In this document: in pieces, positions 47,381 to 58,401 of the stretch
Layout: each line of letters opens with the position of its first letter
How positions within the stretch are numbered: position 1 is the stretch's first letter
NCBI RefSeq assembly: GCF_009017415.1
Contig: NC_092404.1
Coordinates: forward strand, 2,046,001-2,110,000
Reading direction: 5' to 3'
DNA length: 64,000 bases
Source: Aspergillus flavus
Taxonomy: Eukaryota > Ascomycota > Eurotiomycetes > Eurotiales > Aspergillaceae
The notes under the pieces: generated by a model
Told to the model about the DNA's origin: nothing
What the model saw: only the letters and a program-made list of their open reading frames with translations
Database searches by the model: none
Made by a program: the position numbers and the translations under genes

Positions 47381-50300
47381 CTAATATTCAAAATCATCGT
47401 CTACTCCCTTCTTACCCGCATTCTCCTTGGCGACCGCCTCTTGTTTCCGATACATCTCGGCTACCTGCCTCGTCGTTGTTGCTTGCTCCGGCTTCTTGTC
47501 CTCTCGTGCCTTGATGAACCGGGGGAAGCGGAGAGAAACACCTTTGCCTCCACCGGTCGTACCCACAAACTCATCAGCCGCAGCTTGATATCGCGGGCTA
47601 AGCGTCAAATCGGCTGTCTTCACTTCCCAGACCAACCGGGGCTCAAACCAAACATCAGGCTGATCCTTGGGGACCGTCGAATGGGTGTAAAATGGCTTTG
47701 GTCGATCAATGACCAAGGGAGAGAGCTCCTTATGAAGCTCTTCAAGGTTGGCCTCGGAAAACCCGGTGCCAATGTTACAGATTGACTCGTAAGTTTGCGT
47801 ATTTGCATTGTACGCCGCCAGAAGGAATGCACCATAGACGGATGTACGCTTGCCTCGTCCGTAGTATGCACCAAGAACAACAAGGTCAAGCGAATCACCG
47901 ACACCGCTGAGGTAGTCCTTCTTAACCTATCCTCAGAATTAGCTACGCTGCAGAAGTGTATGGATTCCGCGATACACACCTTGAGCCAGTTTCGACTCCG
48001 CTTACTCGGCTCGTAGCCACTTTCGTCCGTGTCCAACATCTTAACCATTAGACCTTCGCACGATGCCTTGACACTGTCGTCCAGCAACTCCTGAATCTCA
48101 TCCAGTACGTTGGTGTTACCGAACTGAGCGAACTGAAACTCGCCTTCCGTAACCTGGAATGATTCATGTAAAAGTTCTCGGCGTTCGCGAAGTGATTTCT
48201 TGACAGTAGGCTATAAGTAGCTATAGTTAGCATCAGCCGATGAAATGATCAAGTGATCGACATTACCTCTCCGTTCAGGAATAAGAGGTCAAAGGCGAAT
48301 ACACAAACTTTAACCTTGACGTCTTCAGCCTTGACGTCTTTGCGTTTGCGAGTCATCAGCTGCTGGAAGGGCAGAACCTTCTTGTTCACCGTATCCCAAG
48401 CAACAGTCTCGCAGTCCAAGACAAAGCTCTTAACACCATCCTTGATCCAACTGTCGAGCTTAGCCAGCACATCAGGGTATTTCTTCGACAGGTCTTCTGA
48501 GTTACGAGAAAAAATCGCAGCGAGGCCTTTGCCATCCTTCTGTAACGTGTGTTGTGCTTCCGGATAGTTGTGGGTTGCGTCTGGTGCAACGTAGTGAATC
48601 TGTGCTCTCTCCCCGTCGTACTTATACTCGCACGTAAACTCCTTTCCTTCAAAACGGTCAAGCACTTCGGTGATGGATTTCGTTGGCTTAGCAAGCATAG
48701 GCTTAATCGGGATACCGGGCTGTAGCTTGCAGGCCTCGTGAAGCTTGGACAGGCCGTTCTTGAGCATGGCGGGAATGATGATCTCATAAGCGGGCAATTC
48801 GCTGTACACCGTCTTTAAGATAGCCTCGCCCTCAGCCAGTTTTTCTGGGGAAGGAGCCTTCTCTCCCTTCAGGGCGGCTTCATGAGTCACCACTGCTTGA
48901 GCAAGGGCAACAAGAACGGTCTTTTCAGCCAGCCCTAGTCTCAATTTTCCTTCCAAAAATCTAACAATATACTTGGCTTCGCTAGGGCCACCCTTGTTCT
49001 TCGTGATATCCACACCTTTGCTACCCTTTCCCGCTGTTTCTGGGTCGGCGGCAGAGAGAAGCTTCTTGATACCGGAAATTTTCTTGTCCTGAGAACCGTG
49101 ACCCTGGACTTTGGCGATACCCAAAAGACCTTCGTGAACTCCCCGAACTGTCAATGGCTTCGGCTTGAACATGGTAGGCTGGTTCGATCGACTCTTAGCT
49201 GCCACCAAGCCCAGGTCTCCAATCTCGTGCTGATCTGCCTTGATGACCGCTAAACTGCGGCCGGTACTCTCGCCAATGGCTTTCATGATCAGGGACTCGC
49301 CAATTCCCAACTCGACGCCGGCATAGTCGGCAGCCAGTTTGTTGATCATAAGTTGGACTGTCGGAAGGAGGTCTTGTGGTGTCAATCGAAGGACCTGGCG
49401 AAGAAACAAAGAGCAATGGGCAAGGATCACCAATCGCTTGGTGGTCATTTCAATAAGCGAGAAGGTAGTGCACAATGCTGCGTAAGGGACGGGAGTGCCA
49501 GGCTTCCAGTCCGGATATGGCTCAGTGCCACTCGCTTTTAATGTAGCCTGCACCTTTTCCATGGTCTTTTTCATCACCTCGGGCTTTTCCTCCTCGTCTT
49601 CGCTAGCCGACAACGCTTCATCCTCGGATTTGTCTTCCTCAGGAGTCTCCTCTCCCGACGCTTTCTTTACAACAGCCGGCGGCTCTGTCTCTTCGGGTTT
49701 GACGTCTTTTTTGGCTTTGGAACGCTTAGGAGATGGTGTCTTAGTTTTCTTCTTCGGAGAAGGCGTCCCTTCCCCGCTTCGTGAAGTCCTCCGTCTCCGT
49801 TTCTGTGCAGGCTGAACATCGCTGTCACTGGCTTCTTCCTCGCTCTCTTTCCTTTTCAAGTCATTAGAGTCTTTATATCCATCTTCCTGAGCAGGCTCCG
49901 GCTTAGTCTCAGCTATATCTGCTTCGGTAGTACTTTCGCTTCCAACCCCATCAGAAGCTTGTCCATCTGTAGATGAAGAGTCGTGTGGTGTCGCTGATTT
50001 CGCCGCAGTTTTCTGAGCTTTATCTTTCTTACCAGAGAAAGAAAGAGTAGTCTGTTTCTTAGGAGCTTCTTTCGGGTCCGCATTCGAGCCGAAGAATCGC
50101 CTGTACGCCAACAAAACATACCAGTTAGCCACGCCAAATATCCACAAACCACAATTTCACCAGGACGACTCATATCAGGACGCACCCGAGAGTCAACTGG
50201 GAGTCACGAACATACCCCAGCGTAGCCTGCTTCCGGCCCTTTGAGTCTGCCATTCTGAAAAATGTAGATGGGTAAAGAGAAGCTAGTGTGCGGAGATTCG

Positions 50301-50466
50301 TCTGCGGTCGGTAAGTACCGAATTGTCTTTGGAGGAGTTTGCGGCCAACTATGTCTTGTTGGACACAAGCACGACAGCTGATTAAATAGAGACGTTGCGG
50401 TACTGGCGTAAAACTAATTGGTTTCTGGAAGCGCGCAACAATTGCGGATCTGCGACGAGTGGACAT
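47381..50466 (-). CDS. CDC9: ATP-dependent DNA ligase I (Cdc9/LIG1)
   Basis: Spliced CDS complement(join(47381..47926, 47980..48210, 48267..50100, 50216..50466)), 953 residues from ATG 50466, or 882 from ATG 50253. It seals nicks after Okazaki-fragment processing and in excision repair. The long form starts with about 71 residues that are Arg-rich with one acidic residue, a mitochondrial leader; the short form starts MADSKGRKQATLG. The PCNA-binding box QATLGRFF is assembled across the first intron, and a second QTTLSF follows. After a charged disordered region come the DNA-binding domain, the nucleotidyltransferase with KYDGERA (Lys 506 of the short form takes AMP), and the OB fold ending in FPRFIKAREDK. 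Yeast CDC9 makes nuclear and mitochondrial forms from two starts in the same way. Confidence 0.95.
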
Positions 50467-51070
50467 AGACGTCGTCTTCACCCAGACATCAAACAGACAT
50501 TGGATGAAAGGGGTTAGAAGAATTATGTATAAATCAGGGATTGCGCCAGATTATGCGCCGCATTTATTGTTTTTTAATTCAATGAATCTCAAAGGCAGAA
50601 GCCGGCTGCCTGCGCGCAACGCGTGACGCGGAGATTAATTAGGTCACGTGCTCTTCGATAAGATAAGGATGGTGCACATTTGTAGAATGACGTGCATTCT
50701 CGTTTTTGTAAAGTCGATAGATTTAGGAAAAAGAGTAGGAAGTATTTGATAGTATAGCATTGTCTTTGTTCCTGCTTTACTTTATGAGTTATAGTCTTAT
50801 CTTTAGCATGAAATGCTGGTGGTTTATTGACTTTCACCCTAAATACCACGCACGATCACCTCTCACACCGCCTTATGAATTTGTGCCAGCAGAAAATGTG
50901 GGGCGGAGAACAATCATAGCCTGTGACGTTCCATCTTGCGCTGTTTGGCTCATGTACTTCGATATTTGATATCTCAGCAGATACGAGTTTCGATAAATTG
51001 GTAGCAAGCCGGATGGCAAGTCCGTAGAGCCACACTCTTATCTAATTCGATAGTGCCAATAATAGGCATA
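50467..51070. promoter_or_regulatory. Divergent promoter region, DNA ligase I / TTI1
   Basis: 604 nt between start codons facing away from each other. It contains the MCB and CACGTG cluster at 50619-50651. Both genes have genome-maintenance roles. A DNA-replication link for TTI1 expression is only a possibility. Confidence 0.45.
50619..50651 (-). promoter_or_regulatory. MCB elements plus GGTCACGTGC upstream of DNA ligase I
   Basis: ACGCGT at 50619-50624, the related GACGCG at 50625-50630, then GGTCACGTGC at 50642-50651. The cluster lies 153-185 bp upstream of the long-form ATG (50466). Order, orientation relative to the gene and the ten-base CACGTG site are the same as before MCM4. Confidence 0.7.
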
Positions 51071-54000
51071 ATGGAGTACTCACGGCAAGAAGCCTTTAGA
51101 AAAGTACAGACAAGCCCCATACCCAAACTGTACAGTGACTTGGCTAATGCATTTCAAAGCTTCGGGAACCTTGTGTTGAGCTCAGCTCGGTCGGTCTTAG
51201 ATACCGTGGCCATCAGTCATCCGCAAACGATGTTTTCCGAGCTCTCAAACCAGTGCAGAGTGTCCTGAAGGAACTCTCAAATAAAGGTTCATTGGACGAA
51301 AAGCTAGCGGAATATGCATTCTTTCCGCTGTCTCACATATTCAATGAGACCCAGAGAATTTCTGCTAATTGCTTGGAATTGGCTGTCGACTGCTTGCGAA
51401 TATTGATTGCTGACGGATGGCGACAACGCATATCCCCGCAAATGGGCAAGCAGCTCATGATATTGCTTACGTTGATTACTGGAGGCCCTCCAAGTAAAGC
51501 CAATAGTAACCAGAAAACACAATCCAAACCAGCGGAACTGTCTATCGCTGGTTTTGACTGCCTTTCAGCCATCTTTGATGTCATGGAGGGGCCTGTAGCG
51601 CAAAAGACGATCTATAACGAAATCGGCACAGCGACTGTTGTTGACCAGACTGTGTATGTCTTGCTTGAAGGGATTTTAGACAGTACCTCGGATGACCTTT
51701 GCATTTCTGCCGCAAAAGCTCTTCAAGCTCTATACTATCGAATTACTGATCGGGTAGTCCTGGCTAGCATAATGCCACGGACGGTCTCGACGCTGACTAA
51801 AGTCATCAAGCCTACAACTCAAGTACGACGCTCTTACAAGCTGCTTTCTGCTTGCATTAAGGCCCTTACACACATGCTTAAAGTTGTCCTTAATGACAGA
51901 GTAGCGAGTGTTGCACCAGAGAAGCCTGCCCAGTCTCAGGAAGGCGGTGATGGTCTTGTGCTTGATGAATCCTGGCTGACGGCTACAGCTACGCAAATTA
52001 AGCTTGCGCTTGCAAATGTTATTCAGGTTAGGCGACATGACCGGCCTGAAGTACAAGCTTCTCTATTAGAACTATGCTCAATGGTCGTGGAAGATTGCCG
52101 AAGCACGCTGCAAGAGTCGCTCCCCCTAGTGGTTGAGACTATGGTCGTGCTATCTGAAACTGGAGATGACGAATCACCCAACAATGCATACACAATCCTT
52201 ATGCATCTTGCTACCGCTTATGTTGAGGTACTGGATTCCCTTAAGAACTCTCTGCATGCTTGGATCACCTCTTTCCCAAGAACGATGCAAAGCAATGATG
52301 AAACATCAAAGCAGTGGGCACTTAAACAAATATCTACTGCCTTTCAGATATTGTCCCAGATCCAATCTGGGTCCGACATACTCACTACTGGACTTGCATC
52401 AGGATTATGTGACAGCGTTTCTGCAGCTATTAACAATTCAAATAATGCTCTTCAGCCTCTGAACCCTGAAACATCAGGCAGCCAATCATTAGAAGTGCTT
52501 CACCATGGAAATCAGTCACGATCTTTCCCACCAGTTCTTCTGGAACACCGCAGTCAACAACAAACCCTCAAAGATCTCCAGTCCATGATTCTCAGGCTTA
52601 ACAGGTCTGAATCTGGAAGTGATATCACACGCCTAATTATTAACCGGGTTCATCAAGAAACAGGAAATTCCATGGTTGCACCTTTATGGTTGGCGTTAGA
52701 ATGCCTCAAAGGCGGTGCCCAGCTCACTAGTCTTGATGAATTCATTTCATCTGACTTTATCGAACCATCATCCTTGTTTTCTACGAGAGCTAATATGATC
52801 GAAGAACTTTATTACATCTCACTCCCTGTACTAAGCGAATCATTGCCTGATGAATCAAAAGACTGGCGGATTTCGGCTCTCGCTCTAGAGGTAGTCGCAC
52901 TTCAGTCCCAACAGCTTCACGAAGCATTTCGACCAGAATTGATGGACGCATTATACCCAGTTCTCCAACTCCTATCATCGTCCAACCCGAATATTCAGAG
53001 GCATGCTATGGTCTGTCTAAATATACTAACGGAAGTCTGTAATTATGAGAGTACGAGCACGATGATTATTGAGAACGTCGACTACCTTGTGAACTCGGTG
53101 GCGTTGAAGCTAAACACGTTCGACGTCTCACCATATCCGCCCCAAGTGTTGTTTATGATGGTTAAGCTATGCGGTGCGCGGTTAATTCCATATCTCGACG
53201 ATCTGGTCGATTCAATCTTTGGGATATTGGATATGTATCATGGGTATCCAAAACTCGTTGAGATGATGTTCAAAACCTTGGCTGCCATTGTTGAGGAAGG
53301 GACAAAGAGTCCGTCATTCCTGGCAATAGGCGATGGAACGGATAGCGAACGTGCGGGACATCGCAAGAAACAGTACAAGAGGTTACAGATCTCTACTCTT
53401 GCTGAGGATCTAGCAAACCGGAAAGCGAAACGTGCTAAGCATCTGGACGACTTTCCTGAAGCTGACGAGCACATCTCACACCCAGAACGGCCGTGGACCA
53501 CAAAGCCTGATAAACCCGCCGAGCCAGAAGAGGATATCGGGACGCTTCTGAACAAGGGAATAGAAGAATCAGACGAACCACTACCCGCACCGCGCGAACC
53601 CGAAGACCAAGAAAAGCCCGTGAGCAAATCACATAACCTATTGCTACATATCATCAAGTCGATCCCTTCACATCTTTCTTCTCCATCACCCTACCTTCGC
53701 CGGTCCTTGCTCTCTATCCTAATCCAGGTATCTCCAATCCTCTCGGAACACGAAAACAGCTTCTTGCCCATCATCAACGACGTGTGGCCATCAGTAGCCG
53801 CAAGGATCAGCCTTCCCTCATCCCTCAAGAGCAGCTCCTCGTCAACAGCTCTCATGGCAAGAGAAGACTCAAACAACGGCTCCAAGAACCGACCAGACGA
53901 CGAATTCAACTTCAAAGAAGAAATCTACGTAACCACAACAGCCTGCCAAGCCATAGAAAGTATGTGCAAGAGCACCGGTGACTTCATGGCCACCAGAATC

Positions 54001-54609
54001 GAAACCGAATTCCCCAGATGGGAACGTCTCTACCGTCGCGTATGGGAAACCGTGCGACAAGACGCCGAAAAGGCCATCCAGCGGCGAGCCAAGAGCCAAA
54101 CCACCGAGAAAAACACCGATATACTTCTTTCCTTATCGCTGGGTCTCTCGCAATCACTGTCTCTCAATATAGCAGGGGGGCCCTCAGGCGCACGCGCATT
54201 CACACCTCACCATAGTCTCTGGCGAGCTCTCCTCTCCCTATTCATGACTCTCCTCACACATGTCCGTTTACCTTTGTCTATGGGTGACCAGATCTGCGAA
54301 TTCCTTGCGGCGTGGATAGCTCGGTTTGCGGGCCCAGATTATTATTCTTTCCGTTCGTCTTCCAAGCAGGAAATCCCATCTTCTCTACGCTCGGAAATCG
54401 ACACTGTTAATAATGCTATTGAGGCAATGGAAACCTGGAACGTCGATTTGACTTGGTTCATCTTTCAGCAGCAAAAGGCGCAAGTGCGAAATATCACGCC
54501 TCAAAGGAAGACACACAGTTCTCCATTGATGAGTGAAATCAATGAAGACCCCTTACAGACGTGGTCATCACCTGGAAATAAACTGAAGTTTGCGGAGTTG
54601 GTGTTTTGA
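51071..54609 (+). CDS. TTI1: TEL2-interacting protein 1 (TTI1), HEAT-repeat protein
   Basis: Spliced CDS join(51071..51103, 51160..54609), 1160 residues. Tti1 joins Tel2 and Tti2 in the TTT complex, which matures PIKK kinases (TOR, ATM, ATR). The first exon is 33 nt (MEYSRQEAFRK). The 56-nt intron (donor GTACAG, GCTAAT, acceptor CAAAG) is needed to join it to LREPCVELSSVGLR and VFRALKPVQSVLKEL; reading through instead gives an early stop at 51266. The rest is a helical HEAT-type solenoid with motifs such as EYAFFPLSHIF, LELAVDCLRILI and AAKALQALYYRI. A basic/acidic linker (about 720-810) precedes the C-terminal repeats. Identification rests on the conserved N-terminal part and length. Confidence 0.87.
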
Positions 54610-55206
54610 GTGTCCATGAAGGCTTGGATTATAAAGGGTTCTAAGCGTGAATTAGATTAGGAACATATCTTCCAAGACATAACGATCGAATGATTATGTT
54701 GTTAGTACATTTAGAGCATCTTCGTCGTAGGTTGTTAAGGTATGGGAGAAGAACTCTGGTTGTGACAAATGGAGTCGAGACCAATGCCTTATACCTGACG
54801 GTGGAATTACTTCGGTGCATGTAGCCCTATCAAATCACAGGATAGGTTCCTCTTTGTGAGCAATACATAAGGCTGCCAATATTGAACAAGGGTAGGTTTA
54901 ACATTGAAACACCCTAAAAGCGTAGAAGGGGGCTCTAAAGTCTGTAAAAGTAGTGTATTTGAAACTTAGGGGAGATTTACGATAAGTATAGAATCATACG
55001 CGAAGAGATTCAATTGGCAAGCACTAATCCCAAGTATTTTTTTGTTTGTTTTCTCTGATTATTCTCAAACCAGAAACATCACAACAAGTCATGCCGACTG
55101 TCAACAGAAGTAAAACGAGTGGAGCTTAGTTGGGACGATGAATAAAAAGCCAAACAAAAACATCCCGAAAGTAGTTTCCATAAAGGACCATGAATAGATC
55201 AGCTAT
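54610..55206. other. Convergent intergenic region
   Basis: Between the 3' ends of TTI1 (+) and eIF5 (-). No feature is supported. Confidence 0.4.
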
Positions 55207-56475
55207 CTATTCGTCGTCACTTTCTTCCTCTTCCGACTCGGCAGTCTCAAGCCATTCGAGGAAAGGCGCAGCAGCCTTGCGGACTTTCTTGCTAGTGGAG
55301 ATATCGACATACTTCTTGCTAGCCTTAGAGCCCCATGCCTTGAGGGTCTCCTCATCAATGATATCCTCCTCAAAGAGGCGAAGAAGGATAGCAGGGATTT
55401 GGCCGATCAATTCGGGGTGATCCTTGCCAACGAAGCGTTCGATACCACCCAGGAAGGCCTTCTCGTGGCGCTCCGAGGTAATCATCTTCTTGAGCAGACC
55501 AGCGCGGCCAGGGATCTGCTTAGCAATATCATTGTCGAACATGGTTTGAGCAAGAACTGCCAGAGTCTTGTGCTTCGACTCGATACCGTATTCCTTGGCC
55601 TTCACGTAGATGTCTACATCGCTGAGTTTAGCAACACCACCCTTTTCTTTAGCTGTGTCCTGTACCCAGCTACCGAGCTCGTCATAGGCAGAAGGGCCAT
55701 CGGCACCATCTTCGTCCGCATCCTCGATGACAAGGGAACGCTTCAGGTCATCGGGAAGTTCCTTGGCACGAGCGCGGACGGCCTCCTCAGAGACGTCGAC
55801 GGACCATTGGACTTCATCGGCTTCCTCAGCTTCAATGGTCTCGGCCTCGGTCTTGATACGACGAGTGAGTTCATCGTCACTGCCAGCTTCCATGCCCACA
55901 TCGCCATTCTCAGCGTCGCCATTGTCAGAGTTGCTGTCTCCTGGGCTGCCGTTCTCTCCATTCGCTGTCTCATTCTTCTTGTTCCGCTGTTCACGACGCG
56001 TCTTCTTGTCGGCCTTGTTCTTTTTCCCTCCTTTTCCACTGGTTTCGTTGCGGAGGATGAAAGTGCTCAGTTTCAGACGGGAATCAACATCGGAACGCTG
56101 TCCGCAGGCTTTGCAATCCAGGATAATCTTGTCATCCTTGATGATGACGTCGGTTTCAGGGTTCTTGCACTTCTTGCAAAGAACGAATTTGGAAATGAAT
56201 CCGTCAAGATAATCCTGGAGCTTGGCGGCATCGTGGGCGCCGTTGATGATCCAGCGGTCATCGGTCGGCTTGGCGTTGGCCTGAGCGCCAAGCTCGAAAC
56301 CGAAGTACTTGATCACGTATGCGGGAGGACGTGCAAGGGACTGAGCGACCGAGTTGAGGTTGACAACGACGGTCTTGATTCCGTTGCCCTTGCCCTCGAT
56401 CTTGGACTGCAGGCGCTCCATCTTGTAACGATAGAAGGGATCGGTAACATCCCGACGAATGTTGACGGTAGCCAT
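55207..56475 (-). CDS. TIF5: Translation initiation factor eIF5
   Basis: 422 residues, a single exon, the usual length. eIF5 is the GTPase-activating protein for eIF2 in the scanning preinitiation complex. The N-terminal domain starts MATVNIRRDVTDPFYRYKM; Arg at position 8 or the neighbouring Arg would be the catalytic arginine finger of the family. The zinc finger is CKKC (about 102-105) and CKAC (about 124-127). A Lys/Asn/acidic linker follows. The C-terminal W2/MIF4G-like domain (about 250-415) ends with aromatic/acidic boxes and a tail EEEESDDE, which bind eIF2-beta and eIF3. A 361-codon ORF on the opposite strand is a mirror of this coding sequence. Confidence 0.95.
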   Translation of the reverse strand: MATVNIRRDVTDPFYRYKMERLQSKIEGKGNGIKTVVVNLNSVAQSLARPPAYVIKYFGFELGAQANAKPTDDRWIINGAHDAAKLQDYLDGFISKFVLCKKCKNPETDVIIKDDKIILDCKACGQRSDVDSRLKLSTFILRNETSGKGGKKNKADKKTRREQRNKKNETANGENGSPGDSNSDNGDAENGDVGMEAGSDDELTRRIKTEAETIEAEEADEVQWSVDVSEEAVRARAKELPDDLKRSLVIEDADEDGADGPSAYDELGSWVQDTAKEKGGVAKLSDVDIYVKAKEYGIESKHKTLAVLAQTMFDNDIAKQIPGRAGLLKKMITSERHEKAFLGGIERFVGKDHPELIGQIPAILLRLFEEDIIDEETLKAWGSKASKKYVDISTSKKVRKAAAPFLEWLETAESEEEESDDE

Positions 56476-58401
56476 GGTGGATAAAGATGAAAATCTTTGT
56501 TTACTTAAGGTGTCTGAAAACGAAGCGGGAGGGATTCCGGACTAAGGATGCCTTGGAAGTACAAGACATGCGTATTGAGTTCCTGATTTTGGAGGAATGG
56601 TGGCGGTTAAGATCGTCTCAACGGAACGATTGGCACAGCGAATATGGCAGCCCAAAGCTTTCAGCCACAGGACTTAGAATGTATACTACAAGGTTTCGAC
56701 GCGGGGCGAAACGTTTGCAGCTTGAGCGGCAGGTGGTGTTCTAAATCTCTGACACAGGACGAATACATAGACAAGTTCTCGATCGACTCTGTTTTAGTGG
56801 ATTTCTCCAACGGGAAGAGAGAGAAACCAGCTGCGTGGTTCTTCTGTAAGGCAGCAACAAAAGACAAAGGTCAGAATCTCGACACTTTCGATGACTGGTG
56901 GCTGACGACGAGATGACCGTAGTACTAACCAGTGGCTTTGATGAATCAAAATGCGCAGTAACAACCGTAAGCCGTGTTTAACAGCTTTCCGGGGGACTTT
57001 GGAAGACGTGACAATGTCAAGAACTGATGACTTGACGATGAAATGAAGAGCAAGTTAGGATGGGAAAGAAAGGGAAAAAGAGGAAGGAAAGAGAAAGAAA
57101 TTGTTGCCAAATAGAAGGGACGATTCGACTGCTCCACCGCCAAGCCCGGCAGAAAAAAAATAAAAGAAGGGAAAAAATCCACTCTGAGTCAGCAGCCCGG
57201 CTGATTTCCGGATCAGGTCGGTTCCGAGGGCACGTGCGCAAAGCAGTTTTTAACAATGGTGTTTCGGGTTTACGTCGGATTTAACATCTCTTCTGTCGGT
57301 TGCCTATGATAATCACACTGCCGGCACTGACAAACCCTTGTGTTGTACGAAGTACATACTATAGGCCTAAAGAATGCGCTTCAAGCTACCGTGAACCACT
57401 AGGGCTGCACCACTATGAAACACACCATCGCGTCTGTGAATACTGCCGATCCTTTGATCCTTCAGTCACCCAAATTTCAACGAAGAATGACCGGTAGTAT
57501 GCCCCAACTTCAAAGAACAGACGGAACACTTCACACCCCTCGCGTAGGATTTGGGGTGACTACCGTAAATGTGGTTAGAGCGATGATCGCTAAAGTACTG
57601 ATTTCAGGGCTATGCAGGGGCTGAACTTCGCGAGTCGTCTCTTTCTTAGGCGCCGTTCGTGCAGCTAATTATGCAGAGACAGTACCAAACAGTAGCTGGA
57701 TGGTCATACTTTCTCTGGATACGTGCATGTACGTAGTAGATGTGGGTTGGTTGTACTCGGTATATTTGTAGACCACACTTAATCCACCACCAGGACTAGG
57801 CATATCCAAAACATCATGAAAACTTTATACTTGGATTTCGTAACAGTGAATGGGATATCATGGTTGTATGTACAAGTCTGCCATATCGATCATTTCGTTG
57901 TGGTGGAGAGGGTTGATTTTGCCCATCTAGGGCTGTACATACACTCTGTATAGGTGCTGAATGGTTGTGATCTAAACAGTACCAATGTACTACCCGAAGA
58001 CCTGTGCTACAATATCTCTAGACTTAAGGAAATTTGGATACATACAGGGTCGGATTTATTCTAGGGTTATAGAAAATCCACGGACTCTAGGTTAAGGAAA
58101 GTATGACTAACTAATATTGCGTAAATCAATGCAAACATCCCCAACGTCATTTCACCCTCGTTCTTCGACCGGCACGAGTGTATCACTACCATTGTAAAAC
58201 AGGCCGAAGGTCAAGGAGTATCGTCTGGTAGAAGGTATTGTGTTCACCCATTTGGCATTTCCCATATGGAAAATTTTCCATGCGCATCACTATCCTTGTC
58301 CCCACCTACCCCACGTGCCCCTCACCGGTGTCTCGACACTTTATGAAAGTCCCGTAATGCAGCCATAGATACTAATTAGCGCAACCCAGAAAAGTAAAAA
58401 A
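56476..58401. other. Intergenic region between eIF5 and THI6
   Basis: 1.93 kb. Purine-rich stretch at 57060-57180, CACGTG at 57231 and at about 58313 (the latter ~90 bp before THI6). ORFs are short; the largest ATG-started one (56644-56916, +) has no motif I know. No gene called. Confidence 0.45.

Noticed and set aside
55399..56484. 361-codon ORF on the plus strand
   Set aside because: Mirror frame of the eIF5 coding sequence; hydrophobic repeats arise from reverse reading of acidic and charged codons.
56644..56916. 90-codon ORF upstream of eIF5
   Set aside because: ATG-started but without recognisable motif and close to the eIF5 promoter; likely chance.
57900..58401. Possible TPP riboswitch ahead of THI6
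   Set aside because: Thiamine genes in fungi can carry one, but I see no aptamer core such as CTGAGA with its partner ACCTGATC-like element near the start or in the introns.
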